Shown here: positions 48,310 to 61,799 of the stretch, one piece after another | How the letters are laid out: each line of letters starts with the position of its first letter | How positions within the stretch are numbered: position 1 is the first letter of the stretch | Origin: Atherix ibis | Taxonomy: Eukaryota > Arthropoda > Insecta > Diptera > Athericidae | DNA: 64,000 bases | Assembly (NCBI GenBank): GCA_958298945.1 | Contig: CATQJD010000111.1 | Coordinates: 930,001 to 994,000 of the forward strand | Direction: 5' to 3' | Made by a program: the position numbers and the translations under genes | Notes under the pieces: generated by a model | Told to the model about the DNA's origin: nothing | Database searches by the model: none | The model's input: the letters and a program-made list of their open reading frames with translations, nothing else

Positions 48310-51300
48310 TTTTGCCTCCTATTTTCTGAGAAAACTGGTCGCCTGGTGTAAAAAGTTGATTTTCTTGCATTTTTGGTTCAAATTTCGGATTTCTCGGGTT
48401 TTTTGTTTGAATTTTTGCATATATTTTGGTTGCCGATTTATTATTTATTCTTTGAGCGCTATTTCTTAGCCTTTTATTGTGGATTTTTTTTGTTATATGC
48501 CGGGCAGGTGGTTTACTAAATGAGTTTTTAATACTTTTTTATGTTTTCCTTTACTTTGTTTTTAAAAAACGCCATTTTCATAGTGAAAAACCTATTTCAA
48601 AAACAAAAACAACAAATTATGTGCAATATTTTCTACAATTTGCCCACAGAAATTTATTCTGAAAGGACACTCTACCTCCGATCAGGATAATAAGATCCAG
48701 AGAAGCTTCGCCCAGTTGTTTGCAACAAAACCAAAATAAAAATCTCCAAAAAACCATCATTTTCATAGAGAAAAACAAATTTTAAGAACAAGTGGACTCA
48801 GTGTAATTATTTTTGCCTCCTATTTTCTGAGAAAACTGGTCGCCTGGTGTAAAAAGTTAATTTTCTTGCATTTTTGGTTCAAATTTCGGATTTGTCGGGT
48901 TTTTTGTTTGGATTTTTGCATATATTTTGGTTGCCGATTTATTATTTATTCTTTGAGCGCTATTTCTTAGCCTTTTATTGTGGATTTTTTTTGTTATATG
49001 CTGGGCAGGTGGTTTGCTAAATGAGTTTTTAATACTTTTTTATGTTTTCCTTTACTTTGTTTTTAAAAAAACGCCATTTTCATAGTGAAAAACCTATTTC
49101 AAAAACAAAAACAACAAATTATATGCAATATTTTCTGCAATTTGCCCACAGAAATTTATTCTGAAAGGAAACTCTTCCTTCGATCAGGATAATAATATCC
49201 AGAGAAGCTTCGCCCAGTTGTTTGCAACAAAACCAAAATAAAAATCTCCAAAAAACCATCATTTTCATAGAGAAAAACAAATTTTAAGAACAAGTGGACT
49301 CAGTTTGTTTATTTTTACCTCCTAGTTTTCGAGAAAACCTGTCGTCTGGTGTAAAAAGTTAATTTTCTTGCATTTTTCGTTCAAATTTCGGATTTGTCGG
49401 GTTTTTGTTTGGATTTTTGCATATCTTTTGATTGCAGATTTATTATTTATTCTTTGAGCGCTCTTTCTTAGCCTTTTCTTGTGGATTTTTTTTTATATGC
49501 CGGGCAGGTGGTTAAGCAAATGAGTTTTTAATACTTTTTTATGTTTTCCTTTACTATGTTTTAAAAAAAACGCCATTTTCATAGTAACAAACTAATTTCA
49601 AAGACAAAAACAACAAATTATATGCAATTTTTTCTACAATTTGTCCACAGAAATTTATTCTGAAAGGACACTCTTCCTCCAATCAGGATAATAAGATCCA
49701 GAGAAGCTTCGCCCAGTTGTTTGCAACAAAACCAAAATAAAAATCTCCAAAAAACCATCATTTTCATAGAGAAAAATAAATTTTAAGAACAAGTGGACTC
49801 AGTGTAATTATTTTTGCCTCCTATTTTCTGAGAAAACTGGTCGCCTGGTGTACAAAGTTGATTTTCTTGCATTTTTGGTTCAAATTTCGGATTTGTCGGG
49901 TTTTTGTTTGGATTTTTGCATATATTTTGGTTGCCGATTTATTATTTATTCTTTGAGCGCTCTTTCTTAGCTTTTTCTTGTGGATTTTTTTTGTTATATG
50001 CCGGGCAGGTGGTTTAGCAAATGAGTTTTTAATACTTTTTTATGTTTTCCTTTACTTTGTTTTAAAAAAAACGCCATTTTCATAGTGAAAAACTAATTTC
50101 AAAGACAAAAACAACAAATTATATGCAATATTTTCTACAATTTGCCCACAGAAATTTATTCTGAAAGGACACTCTTCCTCCGATCAGGACAATAAGATCC
50201 AGAGAAGCTTCGCCCAATTGTTTGCAACAAAACCAAAATAAAAATCTCAAAAAAACCATCATTCTCATAGAGAAAAATAAATTTTAAGAACAAGTGGACT
50301 CAGTGTAATTATTTTTGCCTCCTATTTTCTGAGAAAACTGGTCGTCTGGTGTAAAAAGTTGATTTTCTTGCATTTTTGGTTCAAATTTCAGATTTCTCGA
50401 GTTTTTTGTTTGGATTTTTGCATATATTTTGGTTGCCGATTTATTATTTATTCTTTGAGCGCTATTTCTTAGCCTTTTATTGTGGATTTTTTTTGTTATA
50501 TGCTGGGCAGGTTGTTTACTAAATGAGTTTTTAATACTTTTTTTATGTTTTCCTTTACTTTGTTTTAAAAAAAACGCCATTTTCATAGTGAAAAACCAAT
50601 TTCAAAGACAAAAACAACAAATTATATGCAATATTTTCTACAATTTGCCCACAGAAATTTATTCTGAAAGGACACTCTACATCCGATCAGGATAATAAGA
50701 TCCAGAGAAGCTTCGCCCAATTGTTTGCAACAAAACCAAAATAAAAATCTCTAAAAAAACCATCATTTTCATAGAGAAAAACAAATTTTAAGAACAAGTG
50801 GACTCAGTGTAATTATTTTTGCCTCCTATTTTCTGAGAAAACTGGTCGCCTGGTGTAAAAAGTTGATTTTCTTGCATTTTTGGTTCAAATTTCGGATTTG
50901 TCGGGTTTTTTGTTTGGATTTTTGCATATATTTTGGTTGCCGATTTATTATTTATTCTGTGAGCGCTCTTTCTTAGCTTTTTCTTGTGGATTTTTTTTTG
51001 TTATATGCCGGGCAGGCGGTTTGGAAAATGAGTTTTTAATACTTTTTTATGTTTTCCTTTACTTTGTTTTTAAAAAAACGCCATTTTCATAGTAAAAAAC
51101 TAATTTCAAAGACAAAAACAACAAATTATATGCAATTTTTTCTACAATTTGCGCACAGAAATTTATTCTGAAAGAACACTCTTCCTCCGATCAGGATAAT
51201 AAGATCCAGAGAAGCTTCGCCCAATTGTTTGCAACAAAACCAAAATAAAAATCTCCAAAAAACCATCATTTTCATAGAGAAAAATAAATTTTAAGAACAA

Positions 51301-54300
51301 GTGGACTCAGTGTAATTATTTTTGGCTCCTATTTTCTGAGAAAACTGGTCGCCTGGTGTAAAAAGTTGATTTTCTTGCATTTTTGGTTCAAATTTCGGAT
51401 TTGTCGGGTTTTTTGTTTTTTTTTTTTTCATATATATTTTGGTTGCCGATTTATTATTTATTCTTTGAGCGCTCTTTGTTAGCCTTTTCTTGTGAATTTT
51501 TTTTGTTATATGCCGGGCAGGTGGTTAAGCAAACGAGTTTTTAATACTTTTTAATATTTTCCTTTACTTTGTTTTAAAAAAAACGCCATTTTCATAGTAA
51601 CAAACTAATTTCAAAGACAAAAACAATAAATTATATGCAATTTTTCTACAATTTGCCCACAGAAACTTATTCTGAAAGGACACTCTTCCTCCGATCAGGA
51701 TAATAAGATCCAGAGAAGCTTCGCCCAATTGTTTGCAACAAAACCAAAATAAAAATCTCCAAAAAACCATCATTTTCATAGAGAAAAACAAATTTTAAGA
51801 ACAAGTGGACTCAGTGTAATTATTTTTGCCTCCTATTTTCTGAGAAAACTGGTCGCCTGGTGTAAAAAGTTGATTTTCTTGCATTTTTGGTTCAAATTTC
51901 GGATTTGTCGGTTTTTTGTTTGTATTTTTGCATATATTTTGGTTGCCGATTTATTATTTATTCTTTGAGCGCTCTTTCTTAGCCTTTTCTTGTGGATTTT
52001 TTATGTTATATGCTGGGCAGGTGGCTTACTAAATGAGTTTTTTATACTTTTTTATATTTTCCTTTACTTTGTTTTTTAAAAAACGCCATTTTCATAGTGA
52101 AAAACCAATTTCAAAAACAAAAACAACAAATTATATGCAATATTTTCTGCAATTCGCCCACAGAAATTTATTCTGAAAGGACACTCTTCCTTCGATCAGG
52201 ATAATAAGATCCAGAGAAGCTTCGCCCAGTTGTTTGCAACAAAACCAATATAAAAATCTCCACAAAACCATCATTTTCATAGAGAAAAACAAATTTTAAG
52301 AACAAGTGGACTCAGTGTGTTTATTTTTGCCTCCTATTTTCTGAGAAAACTTGTCGTCTGGTGTAAAAAGTTAATTTTCTTGCATTTTTGGTTCAAATTT
52401 CGGATTTGTCGGGTTTTTGTTTGGATTTTTGCATATCTTTTGATTGCAGATTTATTATTTATTCTTTGAGCGCTCTTTCTGAGCCTTTTCTTGTGGATTT
52501 TTTTTTATATATGCCGGGCAGGTGGTTTAGCAAATGTTTTTTTAATACTTTTTAATGTTTTCCTTTATTTTGTTTTTAAAAAAACGCCATTTTCATAGTA
52601 ACAAACTAATTTCAAAGACAAAAACAACAATTTATATGCAATATTTTCTGCAATTTGCCCACAGAAATTTATTCTGAAAGGACACTCTTCCTCCGATCAG
52701 GATATTAGGATCCAAAAAAGCTTTGCCCAGTTGTTTGCAACAAAACCAAAATAAAAATCTCCAAAAAACCATCATTTTCATAGAGAAAAACAAATTTTAA
52801 GAACAAGTGGACTCAGTGTAATTATTTTTGCCTCCTATTTTCTGAGAAAACTGGTCGCCTGGTGTAAAAAGTTGATTTTCTTGCATTTTTGGTTCAAATT
52901 TCGGATTTGTCGGGTTTTTTGTTTGGATTTTTGCATATATTTTGGTTGCCGATTTATTATTTATTCTGTGAGCGCTCTTTCTTAGCTTTTTCTTGTGGAT
53001 TTTTTTTGTTATATGCCGGGCAGGCGGTTTGGAAAATGAGTTTTTAATACTTTTTTATGTTTTCCTTTACTTTGTTTTTAAAAAAACGCCATTTTCATAG
53101 TAAAAAACTAATTTCAAAGACAAAAACAACAAATTATATGCAATTTTTTCTACAATTTGCGCACAGAAATTTATTCTGAAAGAACACTCTTCCTCCGATC
53201 AGGATAATAAGATCCAGAGAAGCTTCGCCCAATTGTTTGCAACAAAACCAAAATAAAAATCTCCAAAAAACCATCATTTTCATAGAGAAAAATAAATTTT
53301 AAGAACAAGTGGACTCAGTGTAATTATTTTTGCCTCCTATTTTCTGAGAAAACTGGTCGCCTGGTGTAAAAAGTTGATTTTCTTGCATTTTTGGTTCAAA
53401 TTTCGGATTTGTCGGGTTTTTTGTTTGGATTTTTGCATATATTTTGGTTGCCGATTTATTATTTATTCTTTGAGCGCTATTTCTTAGCCTTTTATTGTGG
53501 ATTTTTTTTGTTATATGCCGGGCAGGTGGTTTACTAAATGAGTTTTTAATACTTTTTTATGTTTTCCTTTACTTTGTTTTTAAAAAAAAGCCATTTTCAT
53601 AGTGAAAAACCAATTTCAAAAACAAAAACAACAAATTATATGCAATATTTTCTTCAATTTGCCCACAGAAATTTATTCTGAAAGGACACTCTACCTCCGA
53701 TCAGGATAATAAGATCCAGAGAAGCTTCGCCCAGTTGGTTGCAACAAAACCAAAATAAAAATCTCCAAAAAACCATCATTTTCATAGAGAAAAACAAATT
53801 TTAAGAACAAGTGGACTCAGTGTAATTATTTTTGCCTCCTATTTTCTGAGAAAACTGGTCGCCTGGTGTAAAAAGTTGATTTTCTTGCATTTTTGGTTCA
53901 AATTTCGGATTTGTCGGGTTTTTTGTTTGGATTTTTTCATATATATTTTGGTTGCCGATTTATTATTTATTCTTTGAGCGCTCTTTCTTAGCCTTTTCTT
54001 GTGGATTTTTTTTGTTATATGCCGGGCAGGTTGTTTACTAAATGAGTTTTTAATACTTTTTTATGTTTTCCTTTACTTTGTTTTTAAAAAAACGCCATTT
54101 TCATAGTGAAAAACCAATTTCAAAGACAAAAACAACAAATTATATGCAATATTTTCTACAATTTGCGCACAGAAACTTATTCTGAAAGGACACTCTTCCT
54201 CCGATCAGGATAATAAGATCCAGAGAAGCTTCGCCCAATTGTTTGCAACAAAACCAAAATAAAAATCTCCAAAAAACCATCATTTTCATAGAGAAAAACA

Positions 54301-55700
54301 AATTTTAAGAACAAGTGGACTCAGTGTAATTATTTTTGCCTCCTATTTTCTGAGAAAACTGGTCGCCTGGTGTAAAAAGTTGATTTTCTTGCATTTTTGG
54401 TTCAAATTTCGGATTTGTCGGTTTTTTGTTTGTATTTTTGCATATATTTTGGTTGCCGATTTATTATTTATTCTTTGAGCGCTCTTTCTTAGCCTTTTCT
54501 TGTGGATTTTTTATGTTATATGCTGGGCAGGTGGTTTACTAAATGAGTTTTTAATACTTTTTTATATTTTCCTTTACTTTGTTTTTTAAAAAACGCCATT
54601 TTCATAGTGAAAAACCAATTTCAAAAACAAAAACAACAAATTATATGCAATATTTTCTGCAATTTGCCCACAGAAATTTATTCTGAAAGGACACTCTTCC
54701 TTCGATCAGGATAATAAGATCCAGAGAAGCTTCGCCCAGTTGTTTGCAACAAAACCAATATAAAAATCTCCACAAAACCATCATTTTCATAGAGAAAAAC
54801 AAATTTTAAGAACAAGTGGACTCAGTGTGTTTATTTTTGCCTCCTATTTTCTGAGAAAACTTGTCGTCTGGTGTAAAAAGTTAATTTTCTTGCATTTTTG
54901 GTTCAAATTTCGGATTTGTCGGGTTTTTGTTTGGATTTTTGCATATCTTTTAATTGCAGATTTATTATTTATTCTTTGAGCGCTCTTTCTTAGCCTTTTC
55001 TTGTGGATTTTTTTTTATATATGCCGGGCAGGTGGTTTAGCAAATGTTTTTTTAATACTTTTTAATGTTTTCCTTTATTTTGTTTTTAAAAAAACGCCAT
55101 TTTCATAGTAACAAACTAATTTCAAAGACAAAAACAACAATTTATATGCAATATTTTCTGCAATTTGCCCACAGAAATTTATTCTGAAAGGACACTCTTC
55201 CTCCGATCAGGATATTAGGATCCAAAAAAGCTTCGCCCAGTTGCTTGCAACAAAACCAAAATAAAAATCTCCAAAAAACCATCATTTTCATAGAGAAAAA
55301 CAAATTTTAAGAACAAGTGGACTCACTGTGTTTATTTTTGCCTCCTATTTTCTGAGAAAACCTGTCGTCTGGTGTAAAAAGTTAATTTTCTTGCATTTTT
55401 GGTTCAAATTTCGGATTTGTCGGGTTTTTGTTTGGATTTTTGCATATCTTTTGATTGCAGATTTATTATTTATTCTTCGAGCGCTCTTTCTTAATTTTTT
55501 CTTGTGGATTTTTTTTTATATATGCCGGGCAGGTGGTTTAGCAAATGTTTTTTTAATACTTTTTAATGTTTTCCTTTATTTTATTTAAAAAAAAACGCCA
55601 TTTTCATAGTGAAAAACCAATTTCAAAGACAAAAACAACAAATTATATGCAATTTTTTCTACAATTTGCCCACAGGAATTTATTCTGAAAGGACACTCTT
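48310..55700 (+). repeat. Satellite zone of full-length monomers with ~2.0- and ~2.5-kb repeated blocks
   Basis: No 91-bp-deleted monomers occur here. TATTCTGTGAGCGC with GGCGGTTTGGAAAATG at ~50957 and ~52966 recurs with a ~2.01-kb offset. TCGGTTTTTTGTTTGTA, TTTATGTTATATGC and GATATTAGGATCCAAAAAAG recur with a ~2.51-kb offset (52701 and 55211). The overlapping four- and five-monomer periods suggest successive unequal exchanges. Confidence 0.8.
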
Positions 55701-58700
55701 CCTCCGATCAGGATAATAAGATCCAGAGAAGCTTCACCCAATTGTTTGCAACAAAACCAAAATAAACATCTCCAAAAAACCATCATTTTCATAGCGAAAA
55801 ACAAATTTTAAGAACAAGTGGACTCAGTGTAATTATTTTTGCCTCCTATTTTCTGATAAAACTGGTGGCCTGGTGTAAAAAGTTGATTTTCTTGCATTTA
55901 TGGTTCAAATTTCGGATTTGTCGGGTTTTTTGTGTGGATTTTTGCATATATTTTGATTGCCGATTTATTATTTATTATTTGAGCGCTCTTTCTTAGCCTT
56001 TTCTTGTGGATTTTTTTTGTTATATGCCGGGCAGGTGGTTTAGCAAATCTTTTTTTAATACTTTTTAATGTTTTCCTTTATTTTGTTTTTAAAGAAAACG
56101 CCATTTTCATAGTGAAAACCCAATTTCAAAGACAAAAACAACAAATTATATGCAATATTTTCTACAATTTGCCCACAGAAATTTATTCTGAAAGGACACT
56201 CTACCTCCGATCAGGATAATAAGATCCAGAGAAGCTTCGTCCAGTTGTTTGCAACAAAACCAAAATAAAAATCTTCAAAAAACCATCATTTTCATAGAGA
56301 AAAACAAATTTTAAGAACAAGTGGACTCAGTGTAATTATTTTTGCCTCCTATTTTCTGAGAAAACTGGTCGCCTGGTGTAAAAAGTTGATTTTCTTGCAT
56401 TTTTGGTTCAAATTTCGGATTTGTCGGGTTTTTTGTTTGGATTTTTGCATATTTCGGTTGCCGATTTATTATTTATTCTTTGAGCGCTCTTTCTTGGCCT
56501 TTTCTTGTGGATTTTTTTTTGTTATATCTCGGGCAGGTGGTTTACTAAATGAGTTTTTAATACTTTTTTAAGTTTTTCTTTACTTTGTTTTTAAAAAAAC
56601 ACCATTTTAATAGTGAAAAACCAACTTCAAAGACAAAAACAACAAATTATATGCAATATTTTCCACAATTTGCCCACAGAAATTTGTTCTGAAAGGACAC
56701 TCTTCCTCCGATCAGGATAATAAGATCCAGAGAAGCTTCGCCCAGTTGTTTGCAACAAAACCAAAATAAAAATCTCCAAAAAACCATCATTTTCATAGAG
56801 AAAACCCAATTTTAAGAACAAGTGGACTCAGTGTGTTTATGTTTGCCTCCTATTTTCTGAGAAAACTGGTCGTCTGGTGTAAAAAGTTAATTTTCTTGCA
56901 TTTTTGGTTCAAATTTCGGATTTGTCGGGTTTTTGTTTGGATTTTTGCATATCTTTTGATTGCCGATTTATTATTTATTCTTTGAGCGCTCTTTCTTAGC
57001 CTTTTATTGTGGATTTTTTTTGTTATATGCCGGGCAGGTGGTTTACTAAATGAGTTTTTAATACTTTTTTATGTTTTCCTTTACTTTTTTTTTAAAAAAA
57101 ACGCCATTTTCATAGTGAAAAGCCAATTTCAAAGACAAAAACAACAAATTATATGCAATATTTTCTACAATTTGCCCACAGAAATTTATTCTGAAAGGAT
57201 ACTCTTCCTCCGATCAGGATAATAAGATCCAGAGAAGCTTCGCCCAATTGTTTGCAACAAAACCAAAATAAAAATCTCCAAAAAACCATCATTTTCGTAG
57301 AGAAAAACAAATTTTAAGAACAAGTGGACTCAGTGTGTTTATTTTTGCCTCCTATTTTCTGAGAAAACTGGTCGCCTGGTGTATAAAGTTGATTTTCTTG
57401 CATTTTTGGTTCAAATTTCGGATTTGTCGGGTTTTTTGTTTGGATTTTTGCATATATTTTGGTTGCCGATTTATTATTTATTCTTTGAGCGCTCTTTCTA
57501 AGCCTTTTCTTGTGGATTTTTTTTGTTATATGCCGGGAAGGTAGTTTAGCAAATGTTTTTTTAATACTTTTTTATGTTTTTCTTTATTTTGTTTAAAAAA
57601 AAACGCCATTTTCATAGTGAAAAACCAATTTCACAGACAAAAACAACAAATTATATACAATATTTTCTACAATTTGCCCACAGAAATTTATTCTGAAAGG
57701 ACACTCTTCCTCCGATCAGGATAATAAGATCCAGAGAAGCTTCGCCCAATTGTTTGCAACAAAACCAAAATAAAAATCTCCGAAAAACCATCCTTTTCAT
57801 AGAGAAAAACAAATTTTAAGAACAAGTGGACTCAGTGTGTTTATTTTTGCCTCCTATTTTCTGAGTAAACTGGTCGCCTGGTGTAAAAAGTTGATTTTCT
57901 TGCATTTTTGGTTCAAATTTCGGATTTGTCGGGTTTTTTGTTTGGATTTTTGCATATATTTTGGTTGCCGATTTATTATTTATTCTTTGAGCGCTCTTTC
58001 TTAGCCTTTTCTTGTGGATTTTTTTTGTTTTATGCCGGGCAGGTGGTTTAGCAAATGTTTTTTAATACTTTTTAATGTTTTCCTTTATTTTGTTTAAAAA
58101 AAACGCCATTTTCATAGTAAAAAACCAATTTCAAAGACAAAAACAACAAATTATATGCAATATTTTCTACAATTTGCCCACAGAAATTTATTCTGAAAGG
58201 ACACTCTTCCTCCGATCAGGATAATAAGATCCAGAGAAGCTTCGCCCAAGTGTTTGCAACAAAACCAAAATAAAAATCTCCAAAAAACCATCATTTTCAT
58301 AGAGAAAAATAAATTTTAAGAACAAGTGGACTCAGTGTGTTTATTTTTGCCTCCTATTTTCTGAGAAAACTGGTCGCCTGGTGTAAAAAGTTGATTTTCT
58401 TGCATTTTTGGTTCAAATTTCGGATTTATCGGGTTTTTGTTTGGATTTTTGCATATATTTTGGTTGCCGATTTATTATTTATTCTTTGAGCGCTCTTTCT
58501 TAGCCTTTTATTGTGGACTTTTTTTTGTTATATGCCGGGCAGGTGGTTTACTAAATGTTTTTTTAATACTTTTTAATGTTTTCCTTTATTTTGTTTAAAA
58601 AAAATGCCATTTTCATAGTGCAAAACCAATTTCAAAGACAAAAACAACAAATTATATACAATATTTTCTACAATTGGCCCACAGAAATTTATTCTGAAAG

Positions 58701-61550
58701 GACACTCTTCCTCCGATCAGGATAATAAGATCCAGAGAAGCTTCGCCCAGTTGTTTGCAACAAAACCAAAATAAAAATCTCCAAAAAACCATCATTTTCA
58801 TAGAGAAAAACAAATTTTAAGAACAAGTGGACGCAGTGTAATTATTTTTGCGTCCTATTTTCTGAGAAAACTGGTCGTCTGGTGTTAAAAGTTGATTTTC
58901 TTGCATTTTTGTTTCAAATTTCGGATTTGTCGGGTTTTTTGTTTGGATTTTTGCATATATTTTGATTGCCGATTTATTATTTATTCTTTGAGCGCTCTTT
59001 CTTAGCCTTTTCTTGTGGATTTTTTTTGTTATATGCAGGGCAGGTGGTTTAGGAAATAAGTTTTAAATACTTTTTTATGTTTTCCTTTATTTTGTTTTTA
59101 AAGAAAACGCCATTTTCATTGTGAAAAACCAATTTCAAAGACAAAAACAACAAATTATATGCAATATTTTCTACAATTTGCCCACAGAAATTTATTCTGA
59201 GAGGACACTCTTCCTCCGATCAGGATAATAAGATCCAGAGGAGCTTCGCCCAGTTGTTTGCAACAAAACCAAAATAAAAATATCCAAAAAACCATCATTT
59301 TCATAGAGAAAAACAAATTTTAAGAACAAGTGGTTTCAGTGTAATTATTTTTGCCTCCTATTTTCTGAGAAAACTGGTCGCCTGGTGTAAAAAGTTGATT
59401 TTCTTGTATTTTTGGTTCAAATTTCGGATTTGTCAGGTTTTTTGTTTGGATTTTTGCATATATTTTGGTTGCCGATTTATTATTTATTCTTTGAGCGCTC
59501 TTTCTTAGCCTTTTCTTGTGGATTTTTTTTGTTATATGCCGGGCAGGTGGTTTAGCAAATGTTTTTTCAATACTTTTTAATGTTTTCCTTTATTTTGTTT
59601 TTAAAGAAAACGCCATTTTAATAGTGAAAAACCAATTTCTAAGACAAAAACAACAAATTATATGCAATATTTTCTACAATTTGCCCACAGAAATTTATTC
59701 TGAAAGAACACTCTTCCACCGATCAGGATAATAAGATCCAGAGAAGCTTCGCCCAGTTGTTTGCAACAAAACCAAAATAAAAATCTCCAAAAAACCATCA
59801 TTTTAATAGAGAAAAACAAATTTTAAGAACAAGTGGACTCAGTGTAATTATTTTTGCCTCCTATTTTGTGAGGAAACTGGTCGCCTGTTGTAAAAAGTTG
59901 ATTTTCTTGCATTTTTGGTTCAAATTTCGGATTTGTCGGGTTTTTTGTTTGGATTTTTGCATATATTTTGGTTGCCGATTTATTATTTATTCTTTGAGCG
60001 CTCTTTCTTAGCCTTTTATTGTGGATTTTTTTGTTATATGCCGGGCAGGTGGTTTACTAAATGAGTTTTTAATACTTTTTTATGTTTTCCTTTATTTCGT
60101 TTAGAAAAAACGCTATTTTTATAGTGAAAAACCAATTTCAAAGACAAAAACAACAAATTATATGCAATATTTTCTACAATTTGCCCACAGAAATTTATTC
60201 TGAAAGGACACTTTTCCTCCGATCAGGATAATAAGATCCAGAAAAGCTTCGCCCAGTTGTTTGCAACAAAACCAAAATAAAAATCTCCAATAAACTATCA
60301 TTTTCATAGAGAAAAACAAATTTTAAGAACAAGTGGACGCAGTGTAATTATTTTTGCTTCCTATTTTCTGAGAAAACTGGTCGCCTGGAGTAAAACGATG
60401 ATTTTCTTGCATTTTTGGTTCAAATTTCGGATTTGTCGGGTTTTTTGTTTGGATTTTTGCATATATTTTGGTTGCCGATTTATTATTAATTCTTTGAGCG
60501 CTCTTTCTTAGCCTTTTACTGTGGATTTTTTTTGTTATGTGCCGGGCAGGTGGTTTACTAAATGAGTTTTTAATACTTTTTTATGTTTTCCTTTATTTTG
60601 TTTTAAAAAAAAAACTACATTTTCATAGTGAAAAACCAATTTCAAAGACAAAAACAACAAATTATATGCAATATTTTCTACAATTTGCCCACAGAAATTT
60701 ATTCTGAAAGGACACTCTTCCTCCGATCAGGATAATAAGATCCAGAGAAGCTTCGCCCAGTTGTTTGCAACAAAACCAAAATAAAAATCTCCAATAAACC
60801 ATCATTTTCATAGAGAAAAACAAATTTTAAGAGCAAGTGGACGCAGTGTAATTATTTTTGCTTCCTATTTTCTGAGAAAACTGGTCGCCTGGAGTAAAAC
60901 GATGATTTTCTTGCATTTTTGGTTCAAATTTCGGATTTGTCGGGTTTTTTGTTTGGATTTTTGCATATATTTTGGTTGCCGATTTATTATTTATTCTTTA
61001 AGTGCTCTTTCTTAGCCTTTTCTTGTGGATTTTTTTGTTATATGCCGGGCAGGTGGCTTAGCAAATGAGTTTTTAATACTTTTTTATGTTTTTCTTTACT
61101 TTGTTTTTAAAAAAACGCCATTTTTATAGTGAAAAACCAATTTCAAAGACAAAAACAACAAATTATATGCAATATTTTCTACAATTTGCCCACAGAAATT
61201 TATTCTGAAAGGACACTCTTCCTCCGATTAGGATAATAAGATCCAGAGAAGCTTCACCCAATTGCTTGCAACAAAACCAAAATAAAAATCTCCAAAAAAC
61301 CATCATTTTCATAGAGAAAAACAAATTTTAAGAACAAGTGGACTCAGTGTAATAACTTTTGCCTCCTATTTTATGATAAAACTGGTCGTCTGGTGTAAAA
61401 AGTTGATTTTCTTGCATTTTTGGTTCAAATTTCGGATTTGTCGGGTTTTTTGTTTGGATTTTTGCATATATTTTGGTTGCCGATTTATTATTTATTCTTT
61501 GAGCGCTCTTTCTTAGCCTTTTATTGTGGATTTTTTTTGTTATATGCCGG
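55700..61550 (+). repeat. More diverged satellite zone
   Basis: Full-length monomers carrying many private substitutions (for example ATTTTAATAG, TTTAAAGAAAAC, GTTTGTTCTG). No clean higher-order period is evident by eye. This is what is expected toward the less homogenised part of an array. No gene is seen. Confidence 0.65.
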
Positions 61551-61554
61551 GCAG

Positions 61555-61690
61555 GTGGTTTACTAAATGAGTTTTATATGCAATATTTTGCATATAAAAA
61601 ACAACAAATTATATGCAATATTTTCTAAAATTTGCCCATATTTTATAAAAACAACAAATTATATGCAATATTTTCTACAATTTGCCCACA
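61555..61690 (+). repeat. Rearranged monomer with short internal duplications
   Basis: After GGTGGTTTACTAAATGAGTTT the expected ~90 bp, including the ACGCCATTTTC segment, are missing. They are replaced by three partial copies of the ACAACAAATTATATGCAATATTTTCT region, one of them inverted, before the monomer resumes normally at CTACAATTTGCCCAC. It is the most rearranged unit in the window. Confidence 0.85.
61572..61599. repeat. Perfect 28-bp inverted repeat (12-bp arms, 4-nt loop)
   Basis: Arms TTTTATATGCAA (61572-61583) and TTGCATATAAAA (61588-61599) flank TATT. It is absent from normal monomers, which have only the left-arm sequence in the TATATGCAATATTTT context. Confidence 0.92.
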
Positions 61691-61799
61691 GAAATTTATT
61701 CTGAAAGGACACTCTTCCTCCGATCAGGATAATAAGATCCAGAGAAGCTTCGCCCAGTTGTTTGCAACAAAACCAAAATAAAAATCTCCAAAAAACCAT

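Larger units (their letters stand above)
18400..48310 (+). repeat. Satellite zone with interspersed short (~410-bp) monomers
   Basis: Nineteen monomers join GCCCAGTT directly to ATTTTTGCCTCC, losing the same 91 bp (from GTTTGCAACAAAACC to GTGTAATT). Junctions lie near 18810, 22231, 23645, 25565, 26980, 29401, 29811, 30221, 32139, 32550, 32960, 34879, 35791, 40720, 42640, 44057, 44969, 46384 and 48306. None was seen outside this zone. Identical breakpoints point to a single founding deletion spread by unequal exchange. Confidence 0.9.
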
